A program made the position numbers and the translations under genes. From assembly GCF_036711975.1 (NCBI RefSeq), contig NC_091969.1, positions 1,612,001 to 1,676,000 on the forward strand: a stretch of 64,000 nt of DNA, in the 5' to 3' direction. Under the pieces are notes generated by a model, which worked only from the letters and a program-made list of their open reading frames with translations, did not search any database and was not told the DNA's origin. Shown here in pieces: positions 1 to 7,527 of the stretch (within the stretch, counting starts at the first letter, position 1; each line of letters opens with the position of its first letter). Source of the stretch: Onthophagus taurus. Lineage: Eukaryota > Arthropoda > Insecta > Coleoptera > Scarabaeidae.

Positions 1-13
1 TTTGACTAACGTT

Positions 14-205
14 ATGACAGTGTTATATCAAAACAAAAGAAAGCGGTGGTCAAGAAGAGACAGAGCGAGAAAATTGTTTAATGGAGAAAACTATAAAGCG
101 CGCGTCATCAGTCAACGTAGCGGCAGTAGAAGACGATCCATTCATCGATTATCACCAGTCAATCGAAGGTATTTAGTTCAGTTAGGATACGAAGTGTTAA
201 AGTAA
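14..205 (+). CDS. Small basic protein upstream of the capsid gene (63 aa)
   Basis: This short protein is very rich in Arg and Lys (starts MTVLYQNKRKRWSRRDR), with Ser/Arg runs in the middle and a C-terminus ending LGYEVLK. The ATG at 14 is the first in the frame; upstream codons exist only as non-ATG. Its TAA overlaps the capsid ATG by one base (TAATG at 203-207), so the two are probably translated from one message by termination-reinitiation. A basic peptide in this position could be a DNA-condensing core protein, comparable in role to small basic adenovirus core peptides. That role is inference from charge and position only; I recognise no domain. Confidence 0.65.
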   Translation: MTVLYQNKRKRWSRRDRARKLFNGENYKARVISQRSGSRRRSIHRLSPVNRRYLVQLGYEVLK

Positions 206-1464
206 TGGACATTTTAAAAGTAACGGATAAGATAAAAACAGATCACTCTATCGTAAGTTATGAATTCCATTCGCATCAACCGTTTGGATCGACCACGTTC
301 GATAACAATGACGAAATTAGAATTTCAATTCCGGAAATAGATAATTATACTTTACCGAGCGAGAGTTATCTATACGTCGAGGGTAGCGTTCGTAAGTTAG
401 CCGCGGACGGAAGTATAACAAAAGATGACAGCGCAACGGGGCAATTGGTTAACAATCCCGTTGCATTTATGTTTAGCGATATTCGATATCTTATTAACGG
501 AGTACATGTTGATGGTGTGCGGAACATCGGTATAAGCTCATGCATGAAGGGTTATTTCTCATCTACGCAGAACGAGGTGGTGAAATTAGAGAACGCCGGT
601 TGGCACATAAAACCTTGGAAAGATGATATAGCGGGTGTTTCAAAGGCTTTAGATAAAAATGGAAATTTCGGTCTTAGCGTTCCGCTAAAAACGTTGCTAG
701 GATTCGCAGAAGATTTCAGAAAGATCATGATGAACGTTCGACAGGAACTTGTGCTAATTCGCGGACACGATGATACGGACGTCATCTTTCAACCAGCAGC
801 CGCTCCGAACGACGAAAAATTGAAATTGATCATTAATAAAATTATATGGAGAGTTCCTCACGTGGCGGTGGGATTACGCGAACAGTTGGCATTAACAAAA
901 CTATCAGAAAGAAACGTAGACATTCACGTTCCTTTTCGATCGTGGGAAATACACGAGTACCCTCAATTACCTCAAACTACGAAGCAATCTTGGGCCGTCA
1001 AAACTGCTCCACAATTGGAAACGCCTAGATTTATAATCATCGGATTTCAAACAAATCGAAAGGGTATATTTAAAGGAAACATGGCATTATTTGATAATAT
1101 AAACTTAACGAACGTAACCGTTTTCTTGAATGGAGAACGTTTTCCGTACGATAATTTGAATGTGGATTTTGATAACAATCACTATGCGATTTTGTATGAT
1201 ATGTATTCAAGATTTCAGCAAGCATACTACTATCAAGAAAGCGAACCTTTGTTTTCACCGGAAGAATTTAAAACTTACGCGCCGTTAATTGGAATCGATT
1301 GCACGTATCAACAGGAAGCAATACATAAAAGCGGAGTAGAAATAAAAATCGAGTATTCAACGAAAAATCCAATTCCGGAAGGTACGACAGCTTACGCATT
1401 AATTCTGCATGACAGAGCATTTGTGTATTCGCCTCTTACGAAAATGGTTAAGCAATTAATATAG
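205..1464 (+). CDS. Putative major capsid protein, hexon-like (419 aa)
   Basis: This protein belongs to a family that recurs in arthropod genomic Polintons, recognised by the start MDILKVTDKIKTDHSIVSYE, the central WRVPHV and FRSWEIHEYP segments, and the C-terminal LILHDRAFVYSPLTK. It is long, mostly beta-like in pattern, has no signal peptide or membrane segment, and lies between the penton-like gene and two small proteins. This fits the double-jelly-roll major capsid protein that forms the icosahedral shell. Its start overlaps the preceding stop codon. The frame is fully open. The family assignment is from memory; the capsid role is inference from family and position, and a structure prediction should show two jelly rolls. 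Confidence 0.7.
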   Translation: MDILKVTDKIKTDHSIVSYEFHSHQPFGSTTFDNNDEIRISIPEIDNYTLPSESYLYVEGSVRKLAADGSITKDDSATGQLVNNPVAFMFSDIRYLINGVHVDGVRNIGISSCMKGYFSSTQNEVVKLENAGWHIKPWKDDIAGVSKALDKNGNFGLSVPLKTLLGFAEDFRKIMMNVRQELVLIRGHDDTDVIFQPAAAPNDEKLKLIINKIIWRVPHVAVGLREQLALTKLSERNVDIHVPFRSWEIHEYPQLPQTTKQSWAVKTAPQLETPRFIIIGFQTNRKGIFKGNMALFDNINLTNVTVFLNGERFPYDNLNVDFDNNHYAILYDMYSRFQQAYYYQESEPLFSPEEFKTYAPLIGIDCTYQQEAIHKSGVEIKIEYSTKNPIPEGTTAYALILHDRAFVYSPLTKMVKQLI

Positions 1465-1537
1465 TGGTACTGTTGAAGCAACGTCATTTAGTGTATCTCT
1501 AAACATCGAAGGAAACGTTTGCATATAGTGGTATATT

Positions 1538-2017
1538 ATGGATATTATGGTTTTTCAAAGGGATTTTATTATTTTGGACATTCAAGGTTTCACGATAAAC
1601 GATGAAGAATTTATCCCAAAGGAACTGGCTTCTTACGACAGTAATCATTGTATAAGTCATTACGTGTTTCAACCTAGTCGAAGCTTTTCTTCACTATCTA
1701 CCAAATTTCGCAATACGGCGAATTGGTTAATGAGTCATCATCATTGTATTGATTGGAACGACGGGTTTGTTCCTGCGTCTCGTTTCGATGAGATCGTTTA
1801 TTATTTGTGTCGTTCGACAAAAGTAGCGTACGTAAAAGGACGTGAGAAAGCTACATTTTTAAGAAGAATTTTAACAATACCGGTAAAAGAATTGCCGGAA
1901 AATGAATGCAAATTGGAGGTTGGTGCGCCGATGTGTCCCTATCATAAAAAGAGACCAAGTATGTGCTCCTTATCGAATGTTTTTTATTTATTTTCATACG
2001 TATTCAGACATCTATAA
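1538..2017 (+). CDS. Conserved arthropod Polinton protein with RNase H-like look (159 aa)
   Basis: The protein starts MDIMVFQRDFIILDIQGFTI and has the pattern ILDIQGF, then FIPKELA, HHHCIDWNDG and VKGREKATFL, ending in a Cys/His-bearing tail (CPYHKKRPSMCSLSNV). I recognise the family as widespread in insect mobile elements but not its function. The D-x-Q-G-F plus KEL arrangement resembles the first motif of DEDD exonucleases with the acidic residue replaced, so a degenerate RNase H fold is possible; this is speculative. It follows the capsid gene by 73 bp, in the same direction. A second ATG at 1547 is an alternative start. Confidence 0.65.
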   Translation: MDIMVFQRDFIILDIQGFTINDEEFIPKELASYDSNHCISHYVFQPSRSFSSLSTKFRNTANWLMSHHHCIDWNDGFVPASRFDEIVYYLCRSTKVAYVKGREKATFLRRILTIPVKELPENECKLEVGAPMCPYHKKRPSMCSLSNVFYLFSYVFRHL

Positions 2018-2073
2018 CTATATGTAAACGAATTGAGAAAGGCAGACGGGTAGTAGCGGTAGAGCAGTTCAAG

Positions 2074-2406
2074 ATGGAACGTCTTTGGCGGTTAGTTACC
2101 AGATTGGGACTTTCAACTTTTATAATTAATAAAGTGTGGGATATTATGGAAAGATACGAATCTGATTTATCTTTTGCGAATATTAAAAACTACGAATTAT
2201 GTTATTTACCAATCGATTATTATATCAATAAAGTAAAGCCATTAGATTTGGCGGCGGTTTGGTTTAAATTACCGTTGAAGTATAGAAACGATGAGCGATT
2301 ACAAAGCAAGCTGCCCTGTTTTGAACATTATAATTTGCCTCATTGGGAAACGCATATTGATGGTCCACCATCGGCAAGAAAGGATTGTTCTTTATGTATG
2401 GTTTAG
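2074..2406 (+). CDS. Small protein of unknown function (110 aa)
   Basis: The open frame begins further upstream at a non-consensus codon, but the first well-placed ATG is at 2074 (MERLWRLVTRLGLSTFIINK). The protein is mixed, with a central aromatic stretch (YELCYLPIDYYINK) and a terminal CSLC pair two residues from the end, which could bind metal or be lipid-modified. No known domain is recognised. It is the last gene of the rightward capsid block and is followed 40 bp later by an AATAAA signal. Confidence 0.5.
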   Translation: MERLWRLVTRLGLSTFIINKVWDIMERYESDLSFANIKNYELCYLPIDYYINKVKPLDLAAVWFKLPLKYRNDERLQSKLPCFEHYNLPHWETHIDGPPSARKDCSLCMV

Positions 2407-2445
2407 TATATAAACATTGTCAGTTATAGATTGTAAATTAATAAT

Positions 2446-2451
2446 AATAAA
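2446..2451 (+). terminator. Poly(A) signal for the capsid block
   Basis: AATAAA lies 40 bp after the stop of the 110-aa gene, in an A/T-rich stretch with no further reading frame. It is the first canonical signal after the capsid genes and marks a plausible 3' end for their message. The same signal is at 49540-49545 in copy 2. Confidence 0.5.
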
Positions 2452-2874
2452 AGATTGTAAAAAGTGTAAAAAGTTGTTTTAATTTAAAAGAAAAAATAGT
2501 TAATCTAAATGAATACATGGTATGTATACATTGGGTTGGGTTGGTATGACTTGGATTGTACATTGAAAAAGTATTAAATTGGAAGAAAAAAAGGAAGAGA
2601 AAAGGAAGAAAAAAAAAAAAAAAAAAAAAAAAGAAAAGAAAAAGGGAAAAGGATTGTTTATTGAAGCTCCTCCTATGCTCCTCCCATGCTCCTCCTCAGG
2701 CTCCTCCCAAAGTGGAGATGGAAGAGTGGGGATGGGAGTGGGGGAAATCTAAAATTCCCCCCCCGGTTGCCAGGAAAGTAGAGCCAGAAAAAAAGTACCC
2801 CCACTCTAACTCCGCCCATTCCCCACTCCTCCCCCTTGTCACGCCCCACCCCACGCCCCCCTTCATTACTCTAG
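2452..2874. other. Non-coding spacer: A-rich tract then C/T-rich upstream region
   Basis: I see no convincing gene. Positions 2576-2660 are almost pure A/G with a run of about 24 A. Positions 2664-2710 are imperfect repeats of a CTCCTCC(C/T)ATG type. Positions 2750-2870 are C-rich with CACGCCCC and CCACCCC boxes of the Sp1/KLF type. Base composition shifts abruptly from the A/T-rich capsid block, which suggests a promoter-proximal region of an acquired cassette. Short frames on both strands here are low-complexity. Confidence 0.6.
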
Positions 2875-2910
2875 TATAAGAAGGCACCTCCCAGCCTTTG
2901 AAAGTCACTT
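2875..2910 (+). promoter_or_regulatory. TATA/initiator promoter of the leader cassette
   Basis: TATAAG at 2875-2880 is followed by an initiator-like TCACTT at 2905-2910, whose A at 2907 is 32 bp from the first T of the TATA box. GC-rich boxes lie just upstream. It would start the multi-exon leader that ends at the ATG at 3625. Confidence 0.6.
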
Positions 2911-3624
2911 AAGTGTTTGTGTTCTTCAGTTTTTTGGTAAGTACAACCTTCTTTATTATCATGTTTATATAACGTTCATTTTCTCTCCATCACTACAGCT
3001 CTTTCTACAACTTTCTCTTTTTTGGTGAGTAAAACTATATTTGTTTTGCATGTTTATATAATATTTAAAATTGTTTTTTCCACTCCTAGACATCCTTGCT
3101 CATTCAGCTTTCTCTTTTTTTGCTGTGTTTTATTTGGTAAGTAACCTTTTCTACTTCCATGTTTATATAATATATTCTTGCTTTATTTCATCATGACAGC
3201 TCGTTCTACTTTGTTTTTGTGAGTACAACTTGTTTATTTGTTTGTTATGTTAAATTGATATTTTTTTCCCAATTCCTACAGGAGCTTACTGCTGATCAGT
3301 TCGATTAGACCGATCAGTTTTTAACATCGTAATTTCAGCAACTTTTTTCTGGTAAGTATAGTCTCCTTTCTTGACATATATTGTTTTTAATCTTGTGTTT
3401 TTCATTCCTATAGCTCCTTCTATTTTTTCAAGTTAACTTTTATTGGTAAGCATAACTTTATTTTTTCGAACGTTTTATCATTCATATCCTATCATTCAGC
3501 ACTTTGTTGACAAGCACCCTCTGCAGTTAGATTTTAACGTGCAACTGTATTTTTCATCAAGCGATGTAAGTATACATGTTTTTTTTATTAAAATAAAATT
3601 AATTAATTTTCTTTTCTTATCAAG
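2907..3624 (+). other. 5' leader with seven predicted micro-introns
   Basis: Seven GT-AG introns can be read: 2937-2998, 3025-3089, 3137-3199, 3219-3281, 3352-3413, 3446-3499 and 3566-3624. All are 54-65 bp, with strong donors (GTAAGT, GTGAGT, GTAAGC) and pyrimidine-rich acceptors. Internal exons are only 19-70 nt. Every ATG between the predicted start site and 3625 lies inside an intron, so the spliced leader has no upstream start codon. The last intron ends immediately before the ATG. Exons at 2999, 3200 and 3414 all begin CTC-N-TTCTA, and introns 1-3 share an internal TGTTTATATAA, so the leader looks built by duplication of an exon-intron unit. Splicing is inferred from sequence only. Confidence 0.7.
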
Positions 3625-4617
3625 ATGTCTCAAGACGGTTTTAGTCAAATTGATTTAACTGCTCCGGGTTTCGCCAGCCAGGAATCCTTTCTGTTAAACA
3701 GTTTTGACATAAACCTGTTGAACATGTCGACTGTTGAGAAGGCTCTGGATCCAAACGTGCAGCCTAATGAGCAGCCGATGGATCCAAACGTTGAATCTAA
3801 TGTGCAGCAAGCTACGGCGCTTCCAAACATCGCAGGTTCCTCGAAAGTCGACGATAAGAATGTGAAACACCTTTCACTTTCACTTCGTCGAAAGTCGGGG
3901 AACCGTGAACACCGGAAGAAGGGTGCAGGTGTGTGGTTACCGCCAGATAAGTATAGAGAGCTTCGACGGGAGACCCGTGCTCGTTCGCGAAGTACCAAAC
4001 ACAAGCGTGTGTCAGTTGAACCTGCGACTCTGTCAAAGGTTGAAGTGACACACTCGGAAGTGGCTAGCGGCGATGAGTCCAACGACTCTCTTTCTTTAAT
4101 GGCGGTATCCCAACACTGCACCGAAAACCGGACATACCTTAAAGCTATTAATGCAGCTTTTGTTTCTAAGGCTTCTTCTTCTAAGGCTTCTTCTTCTAAA
4201 GCTTCGTCGATTCCCACTCCCCCTACTAACATAAACATTCCTACCATAGAAGTTCCCTCATTAAGCCCGAAAGTACAAATCTTAAGGGTGGACACAATTC
4301 CCGCTACTTCAGTCATTTCCGATGTACCTGCCAGCCTTTTTTCAAATGCAATGTGTGCAGCAGTAGAAACAACCAAAGAGGAGATTTTGACCGAAATTAA
4401 TATTTTGTATCAAAATTTTTATAAAGACCTTCATGCAAAGGTAGTTCAATTGCAGACCTCTTTGAGAGAACTTGCACAGTTTAGGGAAGGGCTGGCGTCG
4501 AGTTCTAACCACTCTTTAACAACGTCACTCGACATCACCGTTGCAACATTAACCGTTGAAATGAAAAAAGCAGAATTCATTTTGTCTTCTTTACATACTA
4601 ATAACTTCCCTTCCTAG
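3625..4617 (+). CDS. 330-aa Ser/Lys-rich, largely disordered protein
   Basis: I do not recognise this protein. Residues 1-75 are acidic and polar with two DPNV-type repeats. Residues 80-135 are strongly basic (LRRKSGNREHRKKGAG, RRETRARSRS), suitable for nucleic-acid binding. Around 180-195 is a repeated SSSKA. Residues 250-310 look helical and coiled-coil forming. The ATG follows a predicted acceptor directly (TTATCAAG/ATG). The gene is GC-richer than its neighbours and sits behind its own GC-rich promoter and leader. It is followed after 8 bp by the start of the 85-aa protein. Possible roles include a scaffold, nucleocapsid-like or regulatory protein; none is shown. Confidence 0.7.
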   Translation: MSQDGFSQIDLTAPGFASQESFLLNSFDINLLNMSTVEKALDPNVQPNEQPMDPNVESNVQQATALPNIAGSSKVDDKNVKHLSLSLRRKSGNREHRKKGAGVWLPPDKYRELRRETRARSRSTKHKRVSVEPATLSKVEVTHSEVASGDESNDSLSLMAVSQHCTENRTYLKAINAAFVSKASSSKASSSKASSIPTPPTNINIPTIEVPSLSPKVQILRVDTIPATSVISDVPASLFSNAMCAAVETTKEEILTEINILYQNFYKDLHAKVVQLQTSLRELAQFREGLASSSNHSLTTSLDITVATLTVEMKKAEFILSSLHTNNFPS

Positions 4618-4625
4618 CTAAAAAG

Positions 4626-4937
4626 ATGTCCGGTAGCAACAACTTCGGGAGGGTGCTCACGTTGGAGCGAAGAGTTGCGTCATTGGAGGTCAAAGTAGAT
4701 ACCCTGTTTCAGCTGGTAGGCTATATCTATAATCTTTTTTGCACGTTTTTAATTTCATAATCTTCTTAGGTAAACAGTATTGTCTCAGAGTCGGCAGTGG
4801 TGAGAGGGCAGGTGCATGTTCAAAACATGCACATACACCATTGTTCGACTGGGATAGAACCTCCGACACCGACACCTGCAGCGCCTCCGCCCCCGTATGA
4901 AGTGCGGGATGAGCAGGAAGAGGAGGAGGAGTGGTAA
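4626..4937 (+). CDS. Spliced 85-aa protein with coiled coil and PPPPY late-domain motif
   Basis: Exon 1 is 4626-4715 (30 codons) and exon 2 is 4770-4937. A 54-bp intron (GTAGGC...CTTCTTAG) in phase 0 joins them in one open frame. Exon 1 starts MSGSNNFGRVLTLERRVASL and has leucine/valine heptads typical of a coiled coil. Exon 2 ends with a proline-rich part (PPTPTPAAPPPPYEV) and a tail of glutamates ending in Trp. PPxY motifs bind WW domains of Nedd4-family ubiquitin ligases and serve as late domains in many viruses. The upstream TAGCTAAAAAG/ATG could be an alternative acceptor for the same leader used by the 330-aa gene. Without splicing the frame would stop after 44 codons. Confidence 0.65.
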
Positions 4938-4956
4938 CCATTTTTCCTCCTCTTCC

Positions 4957-4990
4957 TTAGGTTAGGTTAGGTTAGGTTATGTTAGGTTAA
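4957..4990. repeat. Short (TTAGG)n telomere-like tract
   Basis: Four perfect TTAGG units are followed by TTATG and another TTAGG, just after the PPPPY gene and before an (ATT)n/(CTT)n microsatellite at 5011-5033. TTAGG is the insect telomere repeat. The tract is internal to the element and present in both copies. Confidence 0.85.
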
Positions 4991-5043
4991 ATGGTTAAGG
5001 TATTATACTTATTATTATTATTATTCTTCTTCTTAAATATATG

Positions 5044-5079
5044 TATATATAGTTTCTTTTGCTATATTTTCATTCAGTC
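5044..5079 (+). promoter_or_regulatory. TATA plus arthropod initiator of the ATPase gene
   Basis: TATATATAG at 5044-5052 is followed by TCAGTC at 5074-5079, the arthropod initiator consensus. Its A (5076) lies 32 bp from the first T of the TATA box. The ATPase ATG follows 31 bp downstream at 5107. No upstream ATG intervenes. Confidence 0.65.
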
Positions 5080-5106
5080 TTATCCAATTCATTTAGTACG
5101 AGAATC

Positions 5107-5811
5107 ATGATCGACGAGAAATTAAAATGTTTACCGCAACTTCTAACACTGCCTATAGTAAATTTTAGTAATGGTTCGGTCGAAGAACACTTTACAAGAC
5201 ACAGCAATTTATTTGGTGGAAAATGTAAGCGAGGTTTAATTGTAGGACCCTCAGGTGTCGGAAAAACAAATGCTATGTTATCGCTTTTAGTTGCACGTAA
5301 TGGGTTGCGCTTCCTAAACTTGTACTTATGCTCTAATTCGTTATACCAAAATAAGTACGATTTTTTAAGACGTTTAATTGAACCTATAAAAGATTGCGGT
5401 TACTATGAATTTTCTAATATAGACGAGTTCATTCGACCGGAAGATGCGAAAGAATATTCGGTAGTCGTATTTGACGATGTTTCCTGTACAGGTCAAAATG
5501 TCATTAGGGAATTTTTTTCGTATGGTCGACATAAAAACATTGATTGTTTTCTAATTTGTCAAAGTTATAGTGCAATTCCAAAACAATTAGTTCGCGATAA
5601 TTGTAACTTTTTGGTGTTATTTAAACAAGACTTAACAAATTTAAAACACGTATTTGAAGATCACATAATGAGCGATATGGAGTTTCATCGGCTAAAGGAA
5701 ATTAGCGATGCTTGTTGGGAGAATAGACACGGCATCCTAGTTATTGATTTAGATTGTAGTGTATCTAAGGGACGTTACCGTAAGGGTTTTGATAAATTCA
5801 TTGAAGTTTAA
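5107..5811 (+). CDS. Packaging ATPase, FtsK/HerA (A32-like) family (234 aa)
   Basis: This is the ATPase that pumps DNA into preformed capsids in Polintons and related viruses. The sequence shows a Walker A loop GPSGVGKT about 50 residues in, a Walker B strand VVVFDDV, and a following Q-bearing strand (FLICQSY) in the sensor position. The length is normal for the family. I chose the ATG at 5107 because it follows a TATA/initiator promoter; the open frame upstream has only a non-ATG codon. It heads a rightward set with the 389-aa and 141-aa genes and the integrase. The reading frame is intact. Confidence 0.92.
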   Translation: MIDEKLKCLPQLLTLPIVNFSNGSVEEHFTRHSNLFGGKCKRGLIVGPSGVGKTNAMLSLLVARNGLRFLNLYLCSNSLYQNKYDFLRRLIEPIKDCGYYEFSNIDEFIRPEDAKEYSVVVFDDVSCTGQNVIREFFSYGRHKNIDCFLICQSYSAIPKQLVRDNCNFLVLFKQDLTNLKHVFEDHIMSDMEFHRLKEISDACWENRHGILVIDLDCSVSKGRYRKGFDKFIEV

Positions 5812-5862
5812 AACTAACGACTTCAGCTGTACAGTTCGTAGTAACTTCACATACATCATACA

Positions 5863-7032
5863 ATGAACAAGACGATAGCTGCAGAACTTATCGCGGCACG
5901 AGAAGTCGTGAGAGACAAAATTCGTTCTTTAAAAGAAGACTTAGAGGAGTCAAGGATTCGGTCGGAAACCGCATATGCACCCATCGCAAGGCCCTTACAG
6001 GATATTGTCGCAAAACTTGACACTGTGCCTTTACTATCCATTCCAAAACGAAGTTTATCTCCAAAAGAAGAAAAATTGATATCTAAGATACAACGCTACT
6101 CGCCGGATATTTCTGACGTACCAGCTAAAACCGAGACCGAATATTTTATTCGAAAACCGAAAGTTCCATTAAAAGAACAACGACGAAAATTTGCTACATC
6201 GACTCCTGAAAAAAGGTTGGTATCTTCTCCCACGTCTTCTCCTCTTGGTCCATTAGCTCATGCAGAAGAAGAAGTATATGAAGTTCCGCCGGGCGAAGAA
6301 GAAGAACTCCTCGATTCTAGCGAGGATACCGGAGCTCTTATTTCGGACGCACATAATCGAATAGAACGACTTAAAGATGAAATAGAAGAAAGATTGGAGT
6401 CTCCAGAGGTACAAGCCGCTTTGAGTCAGTTTCATCCTTTGCCCAGAACGTATATTGTTGGTTTAACAACTGATTTAAAAGATGATTATGATCGTTTATA
6501 CGGTGTTCGCGAAACTCCCGAAGGTTTCTACATTGGAGTCAGTCCTGTTCACTTTGAGGATCAGGATATTCACGTTGGAAACTTCAAATATACGGGAACC
6601 GTTGGTTTATATGATTTACTATTTAAAAACGAACCGGGCAAATTTACAATTCAGGACATGCGCAACTACAAAGATATCTTACTACGTTCAAATGCTCCGT
6701 ACATTAATTACATTCCAGAGGCAGGTATGACTACTGAGGACGACAGTGGGAAATTTCAGAATATTATCAAGCCTATCGTTGAAGGTAACAAACCCAAGGT
6801 GCATTGGGCTAAATACTGGCCGAATCCGAAGAAAAAAGTCGGTGGTGCATTACAAAAACAAGTCGTTCCTGGGGCTCTTATCGAATATTGGGACGAGTAT
6901 TGGGACGATCCCAACGAACTTGTCGACAGACTGCGTTTGTTGATGGCCTCGCAAACTGCAGGTCATTCTGCACATGTCAATGAAATATCATCAATAATAT
7001 CGGAGCTAACAGAGGCCGAGATTATACGTTAA
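5863..7032 (+). CDS. Conserved Polinton protein of unknown function (389 aa)
   Basis: The N-terminus (MNKTIAAELIAAREVVRDKI) is helical and charged, probably a coiled coil to about residue 60. A Pro/Ser/Lys-rich linker and a glutamate-rich run follow (about 128-150). A globular domain spans about 194-300 (RTYIVGLTTD, YGVRETPEGFYIG, TGTVGLYDLLF). I know this domain as a recurring one in arthropod and cnidarian Polintons, without an assigned function. Near the end is KKKVGGALQ, which resembles the Gly-Gly-x sites cut by adenain-type proteases. It lies 51 bp after the ATPase in the same direction. A structural or minor capsid role is likely from context but not shown. Confidence 0.75.
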   Translation: MNKTIAAELIAAREVVRDKIRSLKEDLEESRIRSETAYAPIARPLQDIVAKLDTVPLLSIPKRSLSPKEEKLISKIQRYSPDISDVPAKTETEYFIRKPKVPLKEQRRKFATSTPEKRLVSSPTSSPLGPLAHAEEEVYEVPPGEEEELLDSSEDTGALISDAHNRIERLKDEIEERLESPEVQAALSQFHPLPRTYIVGLTTDLKDDYDRLYGVRETPEGFYIGVSPVHFEDQDIHVGNFKYTGTVGLYDLLFKNEPGKFTIQDMRNYKDILLRSNAPYINYIPEAGMTTEDDSGKFQNIIKPIVEGNKPKVHWAKYWPNPKKKVGGALQKQVVPGALIEYWDEYWDDPNELVDRLRLLMASQTAGHSAHVNEISSIISELTEAEIIR

Positions 7033-7101
7033 AATATTATCATAAATATACGACTCTCACATTTTTTGTTTTAAAACACCGACGTTTGTGAACTAGAGCA
7101 G

Positions 7102-7527
7102 ATGAGTTTAAGCAAGTTCGGAAAACATTCGTCTAATATGACGATCGATAAGTTTGGTAAACACGTACACGGACACAACATTGCTGCTCATTTTAATAAA
7201 CGTGAAAACTTACAACGATATTTCAAACAACCAACTATACTTACGTTTAGCGGAGATGGAACTACGGATACAACGGATAATTATTACATTATTCAAAATT
7301 TAGGTTACGTAAGTAAATATATAAACTTTTTATATATTGGTGAAATAGTGAAATACCGATTTGAAGGAGACGTTGAAATGATTATTAACGGGAGTATCTT
7401 CGATCCAAATAAAAAGTTAAATGTTCTCTTCTTTGGAGATAAAATAGTTTGCAAACCCACAACGAAGACCACTTTACTCAAGAAACCATTTATGGTAGAA
7501 CTGCTCATTGAAATATCCAGAAAATGA
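7102..7527 (+). CDS. Conserved Polinton small protein upstream of integrase (141 aa)
   Basis: The protein begins MSLSKFGKHSSNMTIDKFGK, with an internal SKFGKH/DKFGKH repeat, and continues with a beta-rich body (LTFSGDGTT, YYIIQNLGY, FEGDVEMIINGS). I recall N-terminal FG-H-type sequences in small arthropod Polinton proteins but know no function. Candidates are a minor capsid or spike protein. Its stop codon overlaps the integrase ATG by four bases (ATGA at 7524-7527), which suggests coupled translation. The gene is intact in both copies. Confidence 0.65.
   Translation: MSLSKFGKHSSNMTIDKFGKHVHGHNIAAHFNKRENLQRYFKQPTILTFSGDGTTDTTDNYYIIQNLGYVSKYINFLYIGEIVKYRFEGDVEMIINGSIFDPNKKLNVLFFGDKIVCKPTTKTTLLKKPFMVELLIEISRK

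Noticed and set aside
846..1028. Small frames inside the capsid and polymerase genes
   Set aside because: They overlap well-supported long genes in other frames and show no start context or domain.
1959..2007. Possible 49-bp intron (GTATGT to TTCAG) at the end of the 159-aa gene
   Set aside because: Splicing replaces the Cys-bearing tail by a short unrelated end with an early stop. The unspliced version fits the family better.
2521..2550. GGTTGGGTTGGG stretch considered as telomeric or G-quadruplex DNA
   Set aside because: Only two or three imperfect units, too few for a telomere call or a four-run quadruplex.
2556..2908. 107-aa and 70-aa frames in the A-rich and C/T-rich spacer
   Set aside because: Low-complexity composition (Lys runs, then Pro/Ser). 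The region reads as a promoter.
3645..4376. 243-aa minus-strand frame opposite the 330-aa gene
   Set aside because: It exactly shadows the sense gene, has no promoter or domain, and its residues follow the codon bias of the opposite strand.
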